From NCBI RefSeq assembly GCF_027947535.2, contig NZ_JAAGKO020000003.1, positions 219,286-283,285 of the forward strand: DNA of 64,000 nt, in the 5' to 3' direction. The notes beneath the pieces are model-generated. The model did not search any database and had not been told where the DNA came from. It saw nothing but the letters and a program-made list of their open reading frames with translations. Shown here piece by piece: positions 26,301 to 34,546 of this stretch; within the stretch, counting starts at the first letter, position 1, and each line of letters opens with the position of its first letter. A program made the position numbers and the translations under genes. Source of the stretch: Streptantibioticus silvisoli (GTDB lineage Bacteria > Actinomycetota > Actinomycetes > Streptomycetales > Streptomycetaceae).

Positions 26301-26415
26301 CGCCGGTCGCGCCGTGCAGCAGGAACAGGCCGGCGGAGGTGAGTTCGTCGAAGTCGATCCGCGTGCCGCCCGGGTAGGGGCCGAACGCGGTGACCGTCAT
26401 GGAGTGCAGCCTCAA
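23371..26415 (-). CDS. sbcC: exonuclease subunit SbcC (AAA/SMC-type ATPase)
   Basis: The 1014-residue ATPase half of the SbcCD nuclease, which opens hairpins and trims DNA ends during repair. Walker A 'GATGAGKTS' is at residues 35-43, the zinc hook Cys-Pro-Val-Cys near residue 513 sits between two long Ala/Glu/Arg-rich coiled coils, the ABC signature 'LSGGETFSAS' near 900 and Walker B 'TLFIDEGFGSLD' near 930. The TTG at 26415 gives the usual MRLHS start and overlaps the sbcD stop (TTGA). Its high GC also makes a very long antisense open frame, which is not a gene. Confidence 0.93.
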   Translation of the reverse strand: MRLHSMTVTAFGPYPGGTRIDFDELTSAGLFLLHGATGAGKTSVLDAVCYALYGGVPGARQGMRLRSDHADPYEPTEVVLELTVGGRRLEITRRPEQPRPKKGRAGSTTDKALTLLRERAGGEWKALSRSHREIGDEIKLALGMSREQFCQVVMLPQGEFARFLRSDAADRAALLGKLFDTGRFEAVEQWLAGRRRTAEAAIRAQDEALVAVAHRMAQAAGPIAASHPMPELTAGETELTDTVTLWADATRAEAAERRDVAAVELTAAEAAHRAAGHALETSRQTAALQQRHAAARTRDEELEAARGEFDQHVRRLERAAAADRVAPALHARDRAAQDQARAARRRAETTAPLPPDLTGAGADDLTGRERQIRQDLGRLDAARRAEQRAAAIVADRARLEREAAADDELERDTGGWLTTWDQRRDTCRARLDTAQEAATAAEALAARLETALRRRDAARRCENLDAQEREAAEALLAARTAAAGAHEHWLALKERRLRSVAAELAATLATGTDCPVCGSADHPRPARPGDDHVDGAAEEAALAAHRRAETDRGRAETALLTLRDRLAAARADAGDGTSVQLAADVDALTTQEATARRTAGDVHPAREELRRAEAEYTGRLDTQRETQKRQAARASQREALDTELDGLRAQLAEAGGGDGGIAERADRLERRARLLAEAAEAARTLADAEMRLTDAEAQLADAARSAGFDHPQQAAEALLTTDERADLQRRVETHRDKRAAVQAELTDHQVREAAAAPPADPEAARRAMEAATTALRTASAAADTWTDRDTQLARLAREAARQTQDLAPLREEHARLRRLSHLASGTSAENELRMRLESYVLAARLEQVAAAASVRLRRMSSGRYTLAHTDARASGRTRSGLGLRVVDAWTGTERDTATLSGGETFSASLALALGLADVVTDEAGAVRLDTLFIDEGFGSLDDQTLDEVLDVLDSLRERDRAVGIVSHVADLRARIPAQLEVVKGRTGSFVRHRVPAPARHAATGAGGHRVGGQP

Positions 26416-27572
26416 CGGTCCTCCCCCGCCGCCGCGGTGACCCGCACGGCGGTGAACGCGTCGCGCAGTATGGCCTGTTCGGCCGGGTTTGCCGCGCTGC
26501 CGCGCACGTGGGCGACGAAGTCCTCGGCGATCTGCTGGTCGGTGCGGTCGCGCAGCCGCCGGGCGTATCCGGCGTCGGGCTCGGCGTCGGCGCCGGCCGG
26601 TTCGAAGGCGAGGACCAGCAGGTGCGGGAAGCGTTTGCTGAGCCGGGCCATCGGTTCCTCGGGGCGGAACGGATCGGTCAAGGTGGCCTCCACCCAGGCG
26701 TCCTCGGACGCCGCGAGCGCGGGGTCGGCGAGCAACTCCTCCAGCGTGCCGCGCAGCCGGGCGAGCCGGCGCGGTACCGGGCAGTCGGTCCGCTCGGCCG
26801 TCAGGCTCCCGCCGGGACCGAGGTCCACCAGCCACATGCTCTTGCGGTGGGCGGCCTCGGAGAAGGAGTACGCCAGCGGCGAACCGCTGTAGCGGACCCG
26901 TTCACCGATGGTCTGGCAGCCGTGCAGGTGGCCGAGCGCCGCGTAGTCGACGCCGTCGAACACCGCGGCGGGCACGGCCTGGACACCGCCGGCGGTGATG
27001 TCGCGCTCGCTGTCGCTGGGGGCGCCGCCGGTGACGAACGCGTGGGCCAGCACCACCGAACGGCTGCCCGCCGGACGGCGCGCGAGGTCGGCGCGCACCC
27101 GGTCCATCGCCGCGCCCAGCACCGCCGCGTGGTCGGCCCGCTCGACGCCGAACTCCTCACGTACCAGGGCGGGTTCGAGGTACGGCAGCCCGTAGACCAG
27201 CACCTCGCCGTCGGCGTCGGGCAGCGCGACCGGGTCCGCGCAGGCCGCCGGGGCGGTCCGCAGGTGGACGCCGGCGCCGCTCATCAGCCCGGACCCGACA
27301 CCGAGCCGCCGGGCGGAGTCGTGGTTGCCGGAGATCATGACGGTGGGCACCCCGAGGTCGGCGAGCCGGTGCAGCGCGTCGTCGAACAACTCCACGGCCG
27401 CCAGCGGCGGTACCGCCCGGTCGTAGACGTCCCCCGCGACCAGCACCGCGTCCACCCGCTCGGCGCGCACCACCTCGACCAGGTGGTCGAGGAAACCGGC
27501 CTGCGCGGACAGCATGTTCACCCGGTGGAACGACCGGCCCAGATGCCAGTCGGAGGTGTGCAGCAACCTCAA
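26412..27572 (-). CDS. sbcD: exonuclease subunit SbcD
   Basis: The 386-residue metallophosphoesterase nuclease subunit that pairs with SbcC. The Mn-binding motifs are all visible: 'LLHTSDWHLGR' (Asp8, His10), 'LVAGDVYDRA', 'MISGNHDSARR', 'VLAHAFVTGG' and 'GHLHG'. The TTG at 27572 is chosen since it gives MRLLHTSDWHL, the family start; longer in-frame starts add Arg-rich sequence. It is translated first in the sbcDC operon, with a 4-base overlap into sbcC. Confidence 0.93.
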   Translation of the reverse strand: MRLLHTSDWHLGRSFHRVNMLSAQAGFLDHLVEVVRAERVDAVLVAGDVYDRAVPPLAAVELFDDALHRLADLGVPTVMISGNHDSARRLGVGSGLMSGAGVHLRTAPAACADPVALPDADGEVLVYGLPYLEPALVREEFGVERADHAAVLGAAMDRVRADLARRPAGSRSVVLAHAFVTGGAPSDSERDITAGGVQAVPAAVFDGVDYAALGHLHGCQTIGERVRYSGSPLAYSFSEAAHRKSMWLVDLGPGGSLTAERTDCPVPRRLARLRGTLEELLADPALAASEDAWVEATLTDPFRPEEPMARLSKRFPHLLVLAFEPAGADAEPDAGYARRLRDRTDQQIAEDFVAHVRGSAANPAEQAILRDAFTAVRVTAAAGEDR

Positions 27573-27718
27573 CGGACGGCACCCACCCGCACGTTCACCA
27601 CTCCCCATCCTGTGCCGCGTCCGGGCACACCCGCGCCGCCGCGCGCTGGTCCGCACCGGCCGTCACTCACGTTAGCGTGCGCCACCGACATCGGGCCGAC
27701 CGCCCGCGCGTCGCCGGA

Positions 27719-28345
27719 TCAGGCGGTGGCGTACGTCTCTCCGCCGAGGACGAGGCTGGCGGTCCCGGCGGTGGTGTCGGCGAGCCAGGCGCGGAAGGCG
27801 TCGACCTCGGCGTCGGGGAGCGCCAGGTCGAGGGTGACGGCGGTGTCGTAGCGCACGTCGCGGACCACGCGGCCGGTGGCGAGCAGGTCGTTGTGCAGCC
27901 GGCCGGCTCGGTCGTGGTCGACGGTGACGGTGGCGAGCCGGTAGCGGTGCCGCAGCTCGGTGCCGAGGGCGTCGAGGGCCGCGCCGACCGCACCGCCGTA
28001 GGCCCGGATCAGGCCGCCGGCGCCGAGTTTGACCCCGCCGTAGTAGCGGGTGACGACGGCGACGACGTACCGCATGTCGCGGCGCAGCAGCATCTGGAGC
28101 ATCGGCACACCGGCGGTGCCCCCGGGTTCGCCGTCGTCGCCGGCCCGCTGCACCGAGGCGTCGGCGCCTATCACCCAGGCGAAGCAGTGATGGCTCGCGG
28201 TGGGGTGCTCGGCCCGCACCTGACGCAGGAACTCCGCCGCCTCCGACTCGCTCGCGGCCGGCGCCAGGGCGCACAGGAAACGCGACCGGTTGATCTCGGT
28301 CTCGTGGACGCCCCGCTGGGAGAGCGTTCGGTAGGTCTCCGGCAC
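27719..28345 (-). CDS. YigZ/IMPACT-family protein
   Basis: A 208-residue protein with the UPF0029 IMPACT N-terminal domain: 'INRSRFLCALAPA', 'HHCFAWVIG', 'DGEPGGTAGVPMLQML' and 'VVAVVTRYYGGVKLGAGGLIRAYG' are all diagnostic. A DUF1949-type C-terminal domain follows. The biochemical role in bacteria is unsettled; the eukaryotic homologue affects translation control. GTG start, single gene. Confidence 0.9.
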   Translation of the reverse strand: MPETYRTLSQRGVHETEINRSRFLCALAPAASESEAAEFLRQVRAEHPTASHHCFAWVIGADASVQRAGDDGEPGGTAGVPMLQMLLRRDMRYVVAVVTRYYGGVKLGAGGLIRAYGGAVGAALDALGTELRHRYRLATVTVDHDRAGRLHNDLLATGRVVRDVRYDTAVTLDLALPDAEVDAFRAWLADTTAGTASLVLGGETYATA

Positions 28346-28550
28346 CGCCCCAGCCTAGGGCGTGCCCTGTGGATCTTGACGGGGCTCGCACTCCGCGCCC
28401 TGCGACGTCGGCCGGACGAGGACGGTGGGCACCGGAGTCCGCGGCACCGCGGGGCCCGCGACCGGGCGGTTCCGTCCAGCCCCGGTCCGAATCATCACTT
28501 CGGGTGACGGGGAACGGGAATCCGTCGAGCCGTACAAACGTTCTCCAGAC

Positions 28551-28958
28551 ATGTACGGAAACGACGCGATGGTACGCGAGATCCTCACCGGCAGCGGGGA
28601 CACCTGGGCGGTGGTCGGGCTGTCGTCCAACCGCGACCGCGCGGCGTACGGCGTGGCCGCGGTCCTCCAGCGGTTCGGCAAGCGCGTGGTCCCGGTGCAC
28701 CCGAAGGCGGAGACGGTGCACGGGGAACCGGGGTACGCCTCGCTGGCCGACATCCCCTTCCCCGTCGACGTGGTCGACGTCTTCGTCAACTCCGACCTGG
28801 CCGGCGCAGTGGCCGACGAGGCGCTGGTGGTCGGCGCCAAGGCGGTGTGGTTCCAGCTCGGCGTCGTCGACGAGGCGGCGTACGACCGGGTGACGCGGGC
28901 CGGCCTCGCGATGGTGATGGACCGCTGCCCCGCCATCGAGATACCCCGGCTGCGCTGA
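28551..28958 (+). CDS. CoA-binding protein
   Basis: A 135-residue Rossmann-fold CoA_binding protein (YccU-like). 'TWAVVGLSSNRDRAAYGVA' at residues 18-36 holds the nucleotide-binding loop, 'VVPVHPKAETVHGEPGYASLADIP' the second strand region and 'AKAVWFQLGVVDEAAY' with 'MVMDRCPAIEIPRL' the conserved end. ATG 28551 gives the family-like 'MYGNDAMVREIL'. It stands alone. A bound acyl-CoA regulatory role is inferred from the family only. Confidence 0.88.
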   Translation: MYGNDAMVREILTGSGDTWAVVGLSSNRDRAAYGVAAVLQRFGKRVVPVHPKAETVHGEPGYASLADIPFPVDVVDVFVNSDLAGAVADEALVVGAKAVWFQLGVVDEAAYDRVTRAGLAMVMDRCPAIEIPRLR

Positions 28959-29029
28959 CCCCTCGCGCGGGCCGGCACGGCACTCACCCGGCGGGCGGTG
29001 GAAGCGGCCCGGCGGTTACCTTCGTCGCC

Positions 29030-29647
29030 ATGACCGATGTACGTCCGGCGCGGCCGGAGGACGCCGCCGAACTGGTGCGGCTGCGGCGTGTGATGTTCCA
29101 GGCGATGACCGGCGAGGACCGCCCCGGCCCGTGGGAGGACGTCAGCGAACGGCTGCTGCGGGACGGGCTGTTCACCCCGGACGGCGCCGGCCGCTTCGGC
29201 GCGTTCGTGGTGGACGCGGAGGCGGGCGCAGAACCGGGCACGCACGCGGGCGCCGCCTGCGACGGCACCGGGGGCGGGGGTTCGGCCGGGGACGGGCGGT
29301 CGGCCGGGGGTGCGGTGCGGCTGGCGGCCTGCGCGGTGGCGACCGTCGAGCAGCGGCTGACGTCGCCGGGCGGCGCGGCGGGGCTGTTCGGCTTCGTCTT
29401 CAACGTGTGCACCGACCCGGACTACCGCGGTCGTGGCTACGCGCGAGCGGTGACCGCCGCACTGCTGGACTGGCTCACCGCACGCGGCGTCACCCGGGTC
29501 GACCTGCACGCCACCCCGCAGGCGGAGGGGCTGTACCGCTCGATGGGGTTCACCGAGCACCCGGTGGCGCTGTCACTGGAGTTGCCGGGAGCCGCAGGAC
29601 CGGAGGACGGGATGTGGGGCGAATCGGGGCCCGGGTCGCCGGGGTGA
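29030..29647 (+). CDS. GNAT-family N-acetyltransferase
   Basis: A 205-residue GNAT protein. 'VRPARPEDAAELVRLRRVMFQ' is the first helix region and 'NVCTDPDYRGRGYARAVTAALLDWL' the acetyl-CoA loop; 'ATPQAEGLYRSMGFTEH' ends the fold. A Gly/Ala-rich insertion (about residues 70-100) interrupts the domain, richer in glycine than is usual. Substrate unknown. Confidence 0.82.
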   Translation: MTDVRPARPEDAAELVRLRRVMFQAMTGEDRPGPWEDVSERLLRDGLFTPDGAGRFGAFVVDAEAGAEPGTHAGAACDGTGGGGSAGDGRSAGGAVRLAACAVATVEQRLTSPGGAAGLFGFVFNVCTDPDYRGRGYARAVTAALLDWLTARGVTRVDLHATPQAEGLYRSMGFTEHPVALSLELPGAAGPEDGMWGESGPGSPG

Positions 29648-29791
29648 GGAAAGCTGACGGCGCCGGGCGCGCGGGGCCGGTGGGACGCGGGCGGTGAGGA
29701 GCCGGCGGTGAGGTTCGGCGGTGCGGCGCGGGCGGTGGGGTGCGGGCGGGGCGGCGCCGTTCGCCGCACCCCGTGACGGCGGTGAACGCGG

Positions 29792-30343
29792 TCAGGCGCC
29801 GAGGCCGTCCAGGACGACCGCGTTCGGCAGGGCGGCGAGCGCGGCGCCGGGCACGAGGAGCTTGCCGCGGCGCAGTCCGCTGCCGATGACCACGTAGGGT
29901 GCGGCGGCGGCCGCGGCGTCGACCAACAGGGGCCAGCTGTCCGGGAGTCCGACCGGGGAGATGCCGCCGTACTCCATGCCGGACTCGCCGACGGCGGTGT
30001 CCATCGGCGCGAACGACGCCTTGCGCACGCCGAGTTGGCGGCGGACGAGGCCGTTGACGTCGGCACGGGTGTGGGCGAGTACGACGCAGGCGGCGAGGGT
30101 GACGTCCTGGCCGCGTTTGCCGGCCACGACCACGCAGTTCGCCGACCGCTCGGGGGGTACGCCGTAGACCTCGCCGAAGACGGCGGTGTCGGCGTTGTCG
30201 GGGTCGGTGTCCACGTACAGGAGCTGTTCGACCGGGACGTCGCTCTTCCAGGCCGTCAGCGCGGCGGCGACCGGCGGAGCGAGCAGGCCGAGGTGGTCGA
30301 CGGCGGCGGGGGCTTCGGCGAAGTTTCCCAGAGGTACGGACAT
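29792..30343 (-). CDS. YbaK/EbsC-family aminoacyl-tRNA deacylase-like protein
   Basis: A 183-residue protein with the YbaK/prolyl-tRNA editing fold. Recognisable parts are 'VEQLLYVDTDPDNADTAVF', 'CVVVAGKRGQDVTLAACVVLAHTRADVN' with the key Lys, 'VRRQLGVRKASFAP' and 'GGISPVGLP'. The family clears mischarged tRNA (for example Cys-tRNA-Pro or Ala-tRNA-Pro). ATG start, no clear operon. Confidence 0.85.
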   Translation of the reverse strand: MSVPLGNFAEAPAAVDHLGLLAPPVAAALTAWKSDVPVEQLLYVDTDPDNADTAVFGEVYGVPPERSANCVVVAGKRGQDVTLAACVVLAHTRADVNGLVRRQLGVRKASFAPMDTAVGESGMEYGGISPVGLPDSWPLLVDAAAAAAPYVVIGSGLRRGKLLVPGAALAALPNAVVLDGLGA

Positions 30344-30637
30344 TCCCGCACGTTAGCAGCCTCGCGCAGGCGGATCGGCGGCGCTCCGGCTGTCCTCCAA
30401 GCGGCCCGACGGGCGGTTGGCGGAGCGACCTGCGGGGGCGCGGGGGGAGGGTCGGCGGGGTCGGGGAGTCGCCGCGCGGTGGCCTGTCGAGGCGGTCGGC
30501 GGCCGGCGGGGCAGCCGGCGGCCGGCGGGGCGGTCGGCGCGATCGGGGCAGCCGGAGCGCTCAGGGCGGCCGGGGCGACGGGGCGGCCGGAGCGGTCAGG
30601 CCCGGAGCGTGCGGGAGAAGTCCTCGGCGTCCGGCGG

Positions 30638-31324
30638 TCAGCGCGGCGGGATCGGAGCGGGGCTGCGCAGGGGTGGTTGCCAGCCGTCCTGCGGGGTCCA
30701 GCGGCGTACGACGCGGGCGGGGGCGCCGGCGACCAGGGTGTGGTCGGGCACGTCACCGCGGACGACGGCGCCGGCGGCCACGGCGACGTTGCGGCCGAGG
30801 CGGGTGCCGGGAAGCACGATCGCGCCGACGCCGAGCCAGCTGCCGGCGCCGATCTCCACCGGGGCGCAGCGCGGCCATTGGCGCCCTATGGGTTCGTCGG
30901 GGTCGTCGTAGGAGTGGTTGTCGCTGGTGATGTAGACGTTGGGGCCGCAGTAGACGTTGTCACCGATGGTCACCGGCCGGGAGGCCATGACGTGGCTGCC
31001 GCGGCCGAGTACGACGCCGTCGCCGAGGCGCATCAGCGGGACCGGGCCCATGTCGAGGCCGGGGAGCATGCCGACGGCGAGGGTGACCTGCTCGGCGATG
31101 ATGCAGCAGGAGCCGATCTCGATCCAGGGCTCGCCGAAGATCGTGCCCTGGGGGTAGCCGAGCCGGGTGCCCTCGCCGATGCGGGCGAAGCGGTAGGGGC
31201 CGGGGCGTTCGGCACTGATCGCCGCGGTCTCGCGCACCCAGCGGTCGGCCCGGTGCACCAGCCGCGAGGCGGCGCGGCGGCGCCAGGCCGTCACGGCGGT
31301 GAGGACGTCGCTGCTCTTGGGCAC
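30638..31324 (-). CDS. left-handed beta-helix acyltransferase (LbetaH)
   Basis: A 228-residue acetyltransferase of the maltose/xenobiotic O-acetyltransferase type. Hexapeptide repeats run through the middle ('IGEGTRLGYPQG', 'VVLGRGSHVMASRPVTIGDNVYCGPNVYIT', 'VEIGAGSWLGVGAIVLPGTRLGRNVAVAAGAVV'), with 'SDNHSYDDPDEPIGRQ' holding the probable catalytic His. The GTG at 31324 ('VPKSSDVLTAVTAW') is used because upstream sequence is Pro/Arg-rich noise. Confidence 0.85.
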   Translation of the reverse strand: MPKSSDVLTAVTAWRRRAASRLVHRADRWVRETAAISAERPGPYRFARIGEGTRLGYPQGTIFGEPWIEIGSCCIIAEQVTLAVGMLPGLDMGPVPLMRLGDGVVLGRGSHVMASRPVTIGDNVYCGPNVYITSDNHSYDDPDEPIGRQWPRCAPVEIGAGSWLGVGAIVLPGTRLGRNVAVAAGAVVRGDVPDHTLVAGAPARVVRRWTPQDGWQPPLRSPAPIPPR

Positions 31325-31634
31325 CCGGTCACCGTACCGTCCGCCCTTGCGGCACGGGGGTGGTACGGGTGAGGGGATGATCACGCCGGTTCGGCCGGTC
31401 CCCGCCGACCGGCGCGGACCGCCGCGGGCAGCGCACGGCGGGGCCCCGGGCCGGTCGGCGGAACACCGGATATCCGGCACCCGGGCCTCAGGAACGTCCG
31501 GCGTCCGGCGCCGGGACCATGTCAGGCCCCGGGGCCGCGTCCCCGGGGCCGGGGTGGTGTCGGCGGGCGTCCGGCACCGGGTTCCGGGGCGCCGGTCGTC
31601 GGACGCCCGGAGCCGGTCCCGGGAAGGGCGGACG
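31325..31634. other. intergenic region, no gene seen
   Basis: About 310 bases upstream of the acyltransferase and downstream of yceI, both on the minus strand. It contains GGCGTCCGGCACCGGG-like repeated words (31500-31600) but no credible gene; it should carry the acyltransferase promoter. Confidence 0.4.
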
Positions 31635-32192
31635 TCAGGCGGACTTGACGGCGGAGAGTTCGAATTCGAGGGTGATCTTGTCGCTGACCAGGACTCCGCC
31701 GGTCTCCAGGGCCGCGTTCCAGGTGATGCCGTAGTCCTTGCGGGAGATCGTGGTGGATCCCTCGAAGCCGATGCGGTCGTTGCCGAAGGGGTCCTTGGCG
31801 CTGCCCTCGAACTCGAAGGGGACGGTCACCGACCGGGTGACGCCCTTGATGGTGAGGTCGCCGGTGACGTCGTAGCCGTCCTCGCCGGTCGGGGTCATGG
31901 CCGTCGAGGTGAAGCTGATGGTGGGGTGCTCGTCGGCGGACAGGAAGTCGCCGCTGCGCAGGTGACCGTCGCGGTCGGCACTACGGGTGTCGATGCTGGC
32001 GGTCCGGATGGTGACGGTGGCGGTGGACTTCGCCGGGTCGGCGCCGTCGATGCCCAGGGTGCCGGTGAAGTCGTTGAACGAGCCGCGGACCTTGGTCACC
32101 ATCGCGTGGCGGGCGACGAACCCGATGCGGCTGTGCGAGGGGTCCAGGGTGTATTCACCGGTCAGCTCGGGGTGGGTGGTCACATCACTCAT
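31635..32192 (-). CDS. YceI-family protein
   Basis: A 185-residue lipocalin-like YceI protein that binds polyisoprenoid or other amphiphilic lipids in known homologues. It starts 'GEYTLDPSHSRIGFVARHAMVTKVRGSFNDFTG' and has 'LRSGDFLSADEHPTISFTS' and 'DYGITWNAALETGGVLVSDKI', all family hallmarks. No signal peptide, as usual for actinobacterial copies. GGGAGAAG precedes the ATG. It is divergent from a MarR gene that probably regulates it. Confidence 0.92.
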   Translation of the reverse strand: MSDVTTHPELTGEYTLDPSHSRIGFVARHAMVTKVRGSFNDFTGTLGIDGADPAKSTATVTIRTASIDTRSADRDGHLRSGDFLSADEHPTISFTSTAMTPTGEDGYDVTGDLTIKGVTRSVTVPFEFEGSAKDPFGNDRIGFEGSTTISRKDYGITWNAALETGGVLVSDKITLEFELSAVKSA

Positions 32193-32238
32193 GGTCTTCT
32201 CCCTCGATTCGGAACCAACGAAGTAGTTGATAGTTCAC

Positions 32239-32266
32239 ACATTACTCGGCCTAGGTGACGTGTCAA
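32239..32266 (-). promoter_or_regulatory. housekeeping-type promoter for yceI
   Basis: On the minus strand TTGACA (32261-32266) and TAATGT (32239-32244) are separated by 16 bases, an unusually good -35/-10 pair for this GC-rich DNA. It lies in the 94-base gap between yceI and the MarR gene, so a MarR dimer bound here could block both. Confidence 0.6.
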
Positions 32267-32286
32267 CCACTGTCTAGGATGGTTCC

Positions 32287-32748
32287 ATGACGGATCCCCG
32301 ATGGCTCGCCGACGACCAGCAGCGCGCGTGGCGCGCCTACGTCGTCATGCAGGGCCGGCTCAACGCCCGGCTGAACCAGCAGCTCCAGACCGACTCCGAG
32401 CTGTCGCTGTCGGATTTCGAGGTCCTGGTCCACCTGACCGACACACCGGAGCAGCGGCTGCGGATACTCGAACTCGCCCGCGCGATGCAGTGGGAGAAGA
32501 GCCGGGTCTCGCACCACGTACGCCGCATGGAGGGGCGCGGCCTGGTCAGCCGGGCGGAGTGCCCGTCCGACGCACGCGGCGCCTTCATCGTGCTGACCGC
32601 GGCCGGCCGCACCGCGATCGAGCAGGCGGCGCCGCAGCACGTGGCAACGGTCCGGCGGCTGCTGATCGACGACCTCAGCCCCGAGGAGCTGAGCACCCTC
32701 ACCACCGTCTTCCACCGCGTCCTCAGCCGCCTCGATGCCGGCGAATGA
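32287..32748 (+). CDS. MarR-family transcriptional regulator
   Basis: A 153-residue winged-helix regulator. 'LSLSDFEVLVHLTDTPEQRLRILELARAMQWEKSRVSHHVRRMEGRGLV' style sequence (split here by function: helix-turn-helix, then recognition helix) and the wing 'ECPSDARGAFIVLTAAGR' are typical. It is divergent from yceI with 94 bases between starts, so autoregulation and control of yceI are likely. The inducer is unknown. Confidence 0.9.
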   Translation: MTDPRWLADDQQRAWRAYVVMQGRLNARLNQQLQTDSELSLSDFEVLVHLTDTPEQRLRILELARAMQWEKSRVSHHVRRMEGRGLVSRAECPSDARGAFIVLTAAGRTAIEQAAPQHVATVRRLLIDDLSPEELSTLTTVFHRVLSRLDAGE

Positions 32749-32870
32749 CGTTCCGTACGCGGCCCGCCCGGCGTCCGCAGTCCCGCCGGTCCGCCCGCCA
32801 GGCGGTGAACCAGCTGTCGCACCATGTGAGTTGAGAACTTCGCGACAGCCGACGCCTCGGCGCGGAGCGC

Positions 32871-32968
32871 TCCGGAGGCCCGAAGTGCGTTCAGGCGCCG
32901 CGCGGTCCCGCCGCGCGGTCCGGGGGTGGGGCGGAAGGTCCGGAGGGCCCGAACTGCGTTCAGGCGCC
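32871..32968. repeat. direct repeat copying the 3' end of the DUF1697 gene
   Basis: GGAGGCCCGAAGTGCGTTCAGGCGCC-like sequence occurs near 32871-32896 and again at 32942-32968 with two or three changes. The right-hand copy contains the stop codon (TCA on this strand, 32960-32962) and last codons of the DUF1697 gene, so the left copy duplicates the gene's 3' end downstream. Confidence 0.7.
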
Positions 32969-33553
32969 CATGAGTTCGGCAAGCTTGACGACGGTGTTCC
33001 AGTTGCGGGTGGTCGCGGTGACGCCCTTCAGCAGTGCGGGGCGGGCGAGGGAGACGGCGAGCTTGGAGCGGCCGAGGCCGTTCGGCAGGCTGAGGTAGAT
33101 CACCCGGTCGCCGACGCGGTAGTCCTCCGGCGCGAACTGCTCCGGCGGTACGGCGGACAGCCGTTCACCGTCGATCGCGCCGGACAGGAAGGTGGCGTGC
33201 ACGAGCTTGCCGTCGGCGGCGGCCTGCTCGGCGTAGGGGTTGGCGTCGATCACGGAGCGCAGGTAGGCGGCGGACCGCGCCAGGCACTGCACCGGGAACC
33301 CGAAGTGCTGCTCGATGACGCCTTCCAGCTCGGCGCCGAGCGCGGCCTCGTCGGCGCCGGTGGCAGTGGCGGTGGTGGTGGCGGCGGTCAGGACGACGTT
33401 GCCGCTGTTGAGGTACGTACGCGGTTCGCCGTAGCCGAGGTCCGCCAGCAGCTCGCGCAGCCGCGGCATCGCGACCTTCGCCCGGCCACCGACGTTGACC
33501 CCGCGCAGCAGGACGGCGTACGGGGTCGGCGAGGAGTTCGAGGTCGTCGGCAT
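32960..33553 (-). CDS. DUF1697 family protein
   Basis: A 197-residue DUF1697 protein of unknown function. Diagnostic parts are 'YAVLLRGVNVGGRAKVAMPRLRELLADLGY', 'TYLNSGNVVL', 'FGFPVQCLARS' and 'YLSLPNGLGRSKLAV' with 'TTRNWNTVVKLAELM' at the end. Starts at ATG 33553. A Thr/Ala-rich insert near residues 55-68 is longer than I would expect. Confidence 0.9.
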   Translation of the reverse strand: MPTTSNSSPTPYAVLLRGVNVGGRAKVAMPRLRELLADLGYGEPRTYLNSGNVVLTAATTTATATGADEAALGAELEGVIEQHFGFPVQCLARSAAYLRSVIDANPYAEQAAADGKLVHATFLSGAIDGERLSAVPPEQFAPEDYRVGDRVIYLSLPNGLGRSKLAVSLARPALLKGVTATTRNWNTVVKLAELMGA

Positions 33554-33750
33554 GGGCGGCACGATACCGGCCGCCCGGACAGCGCGCCGCGGGACACGGC
33601 ACGGCCCCGGTTGCCGTGCGGGACCGCTGCCCGTACGGGGTTCACGGGGTGGTCGCCGTCCTGCCGCGCGCCGCAGGCCCGAGTCACGTCGGACCGCTCC
33701 GGCGGACCGGGCCGGGGAGATTGTCAGTGCCCTGTGGTTCACTGCGAGGC

Positions 33751-34362
33751 ATGGGTGATGGGACAGGGGCGGGGGCAGCGCAGGGGACCGGCGTCGACCG
33801 CGAGATCGTCGTCTTCGACTCCGCCGACGCGTTCGCGGACTGGCTCGCCGAGCACCACGCGACATCGGCCGGTGTCTGGCTCAAGCTGCGCAAGAAGACG
33901 GCGGGCCCGGTCCCGTTCGACTACGCGCAGGCCCTGGACGTCGCTCTGTGCTTCGGCTGGATCGACGGCCGCAAGGGCGCGCTCGACGACGCGTGGTGGC
34001 TCCAGCGGTTCACCCGGCGGGCCGCGCGCGGCGCGTGGTCGAAGATCAACCGCGACAAGGCGACCGCCCTCATCGACCAGGGCCGGATGCGTCCCGCCGG
34101 TCTGGCCGAGGTGGAACGCGCCAAGGCCGACGGCCGCTGGGACGCCGCCTACGACGGCTCCCGCACCGCCACCGTGCCCGACGACCTCGCCGCCGCGCTG
34201 TCCGCCGACCCCGCGGCCGCCGCGTTCTTCGAGACCCTCGACCGGACCAACCGTTACGCGGTCCTCTACCGGGTCCAGGAGGCCAAAAGGCCGGAGACCC
34301 GGGCCCGCCGCATCGAGAAATACGTGCGCATGCTCGCCGAGGGCCGCAAGATCCACCCGTAA
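33751..34362 (+). CDS. YdeI/OmpD-associated family protein
   Basis: A 203-residue protein of the YdeI family, in some bacteria tied to resistance to cationic peptides or bacteriocins. The core is 'SAGVWLKLRKKTAG', 'ALDVALCFGWIDGRKGALDDAWWLQRFTRR' and 'WSKINRDKATALIDQGRM', ending with 'AKRPETRARRIEKYVRMLAEGRKIHP', all family-typical. The function here is unknown. Confidence 0.88.
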   Translation: MGDGTGAGAAQGTGVDREIVVFDSADAFADWLAEHHATSAGVWLKLRKKTAGPVPFDYAQALDVALCFGWIDGRKGALDDAWWLQRFTRRAARGAWSKINRDKATALIDQGRMRPAGLAEVERAKADGRWDAAYDGSRTATVPDDLAAALSADPAAAAFFETLDRTNRYAVLYRVQEAKRPETRARRIEKYVRMLAEGRKIHP

Positions 34363-34546
34363 CCGACCGCGAGCGCGCCGCCGGGCCGACTCACCGGCTT
34401 CATGTTCCGCGTCCGGGATTCCGGGTTCCGCCTCCGGGCTGACCTGACCGGATTCCGGGTTCCGGGTTCCGGGTTCCGCCAGGACGGAAGCCGTCGCGGG
34501 AGTCGCTCCGCCCACGATTCGCCCGTTACCGCCGCGCGGCCGCTTC

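Noticed and set aside
23293..26892. A 1,199-codon open frame antisense to sbcC
   Set aside because: It reads as Gly/Val/Ala-rich noise with no motif, while the opposite strand has complete SbcC and SbcD motifs; stops are simply rare at this GC content.
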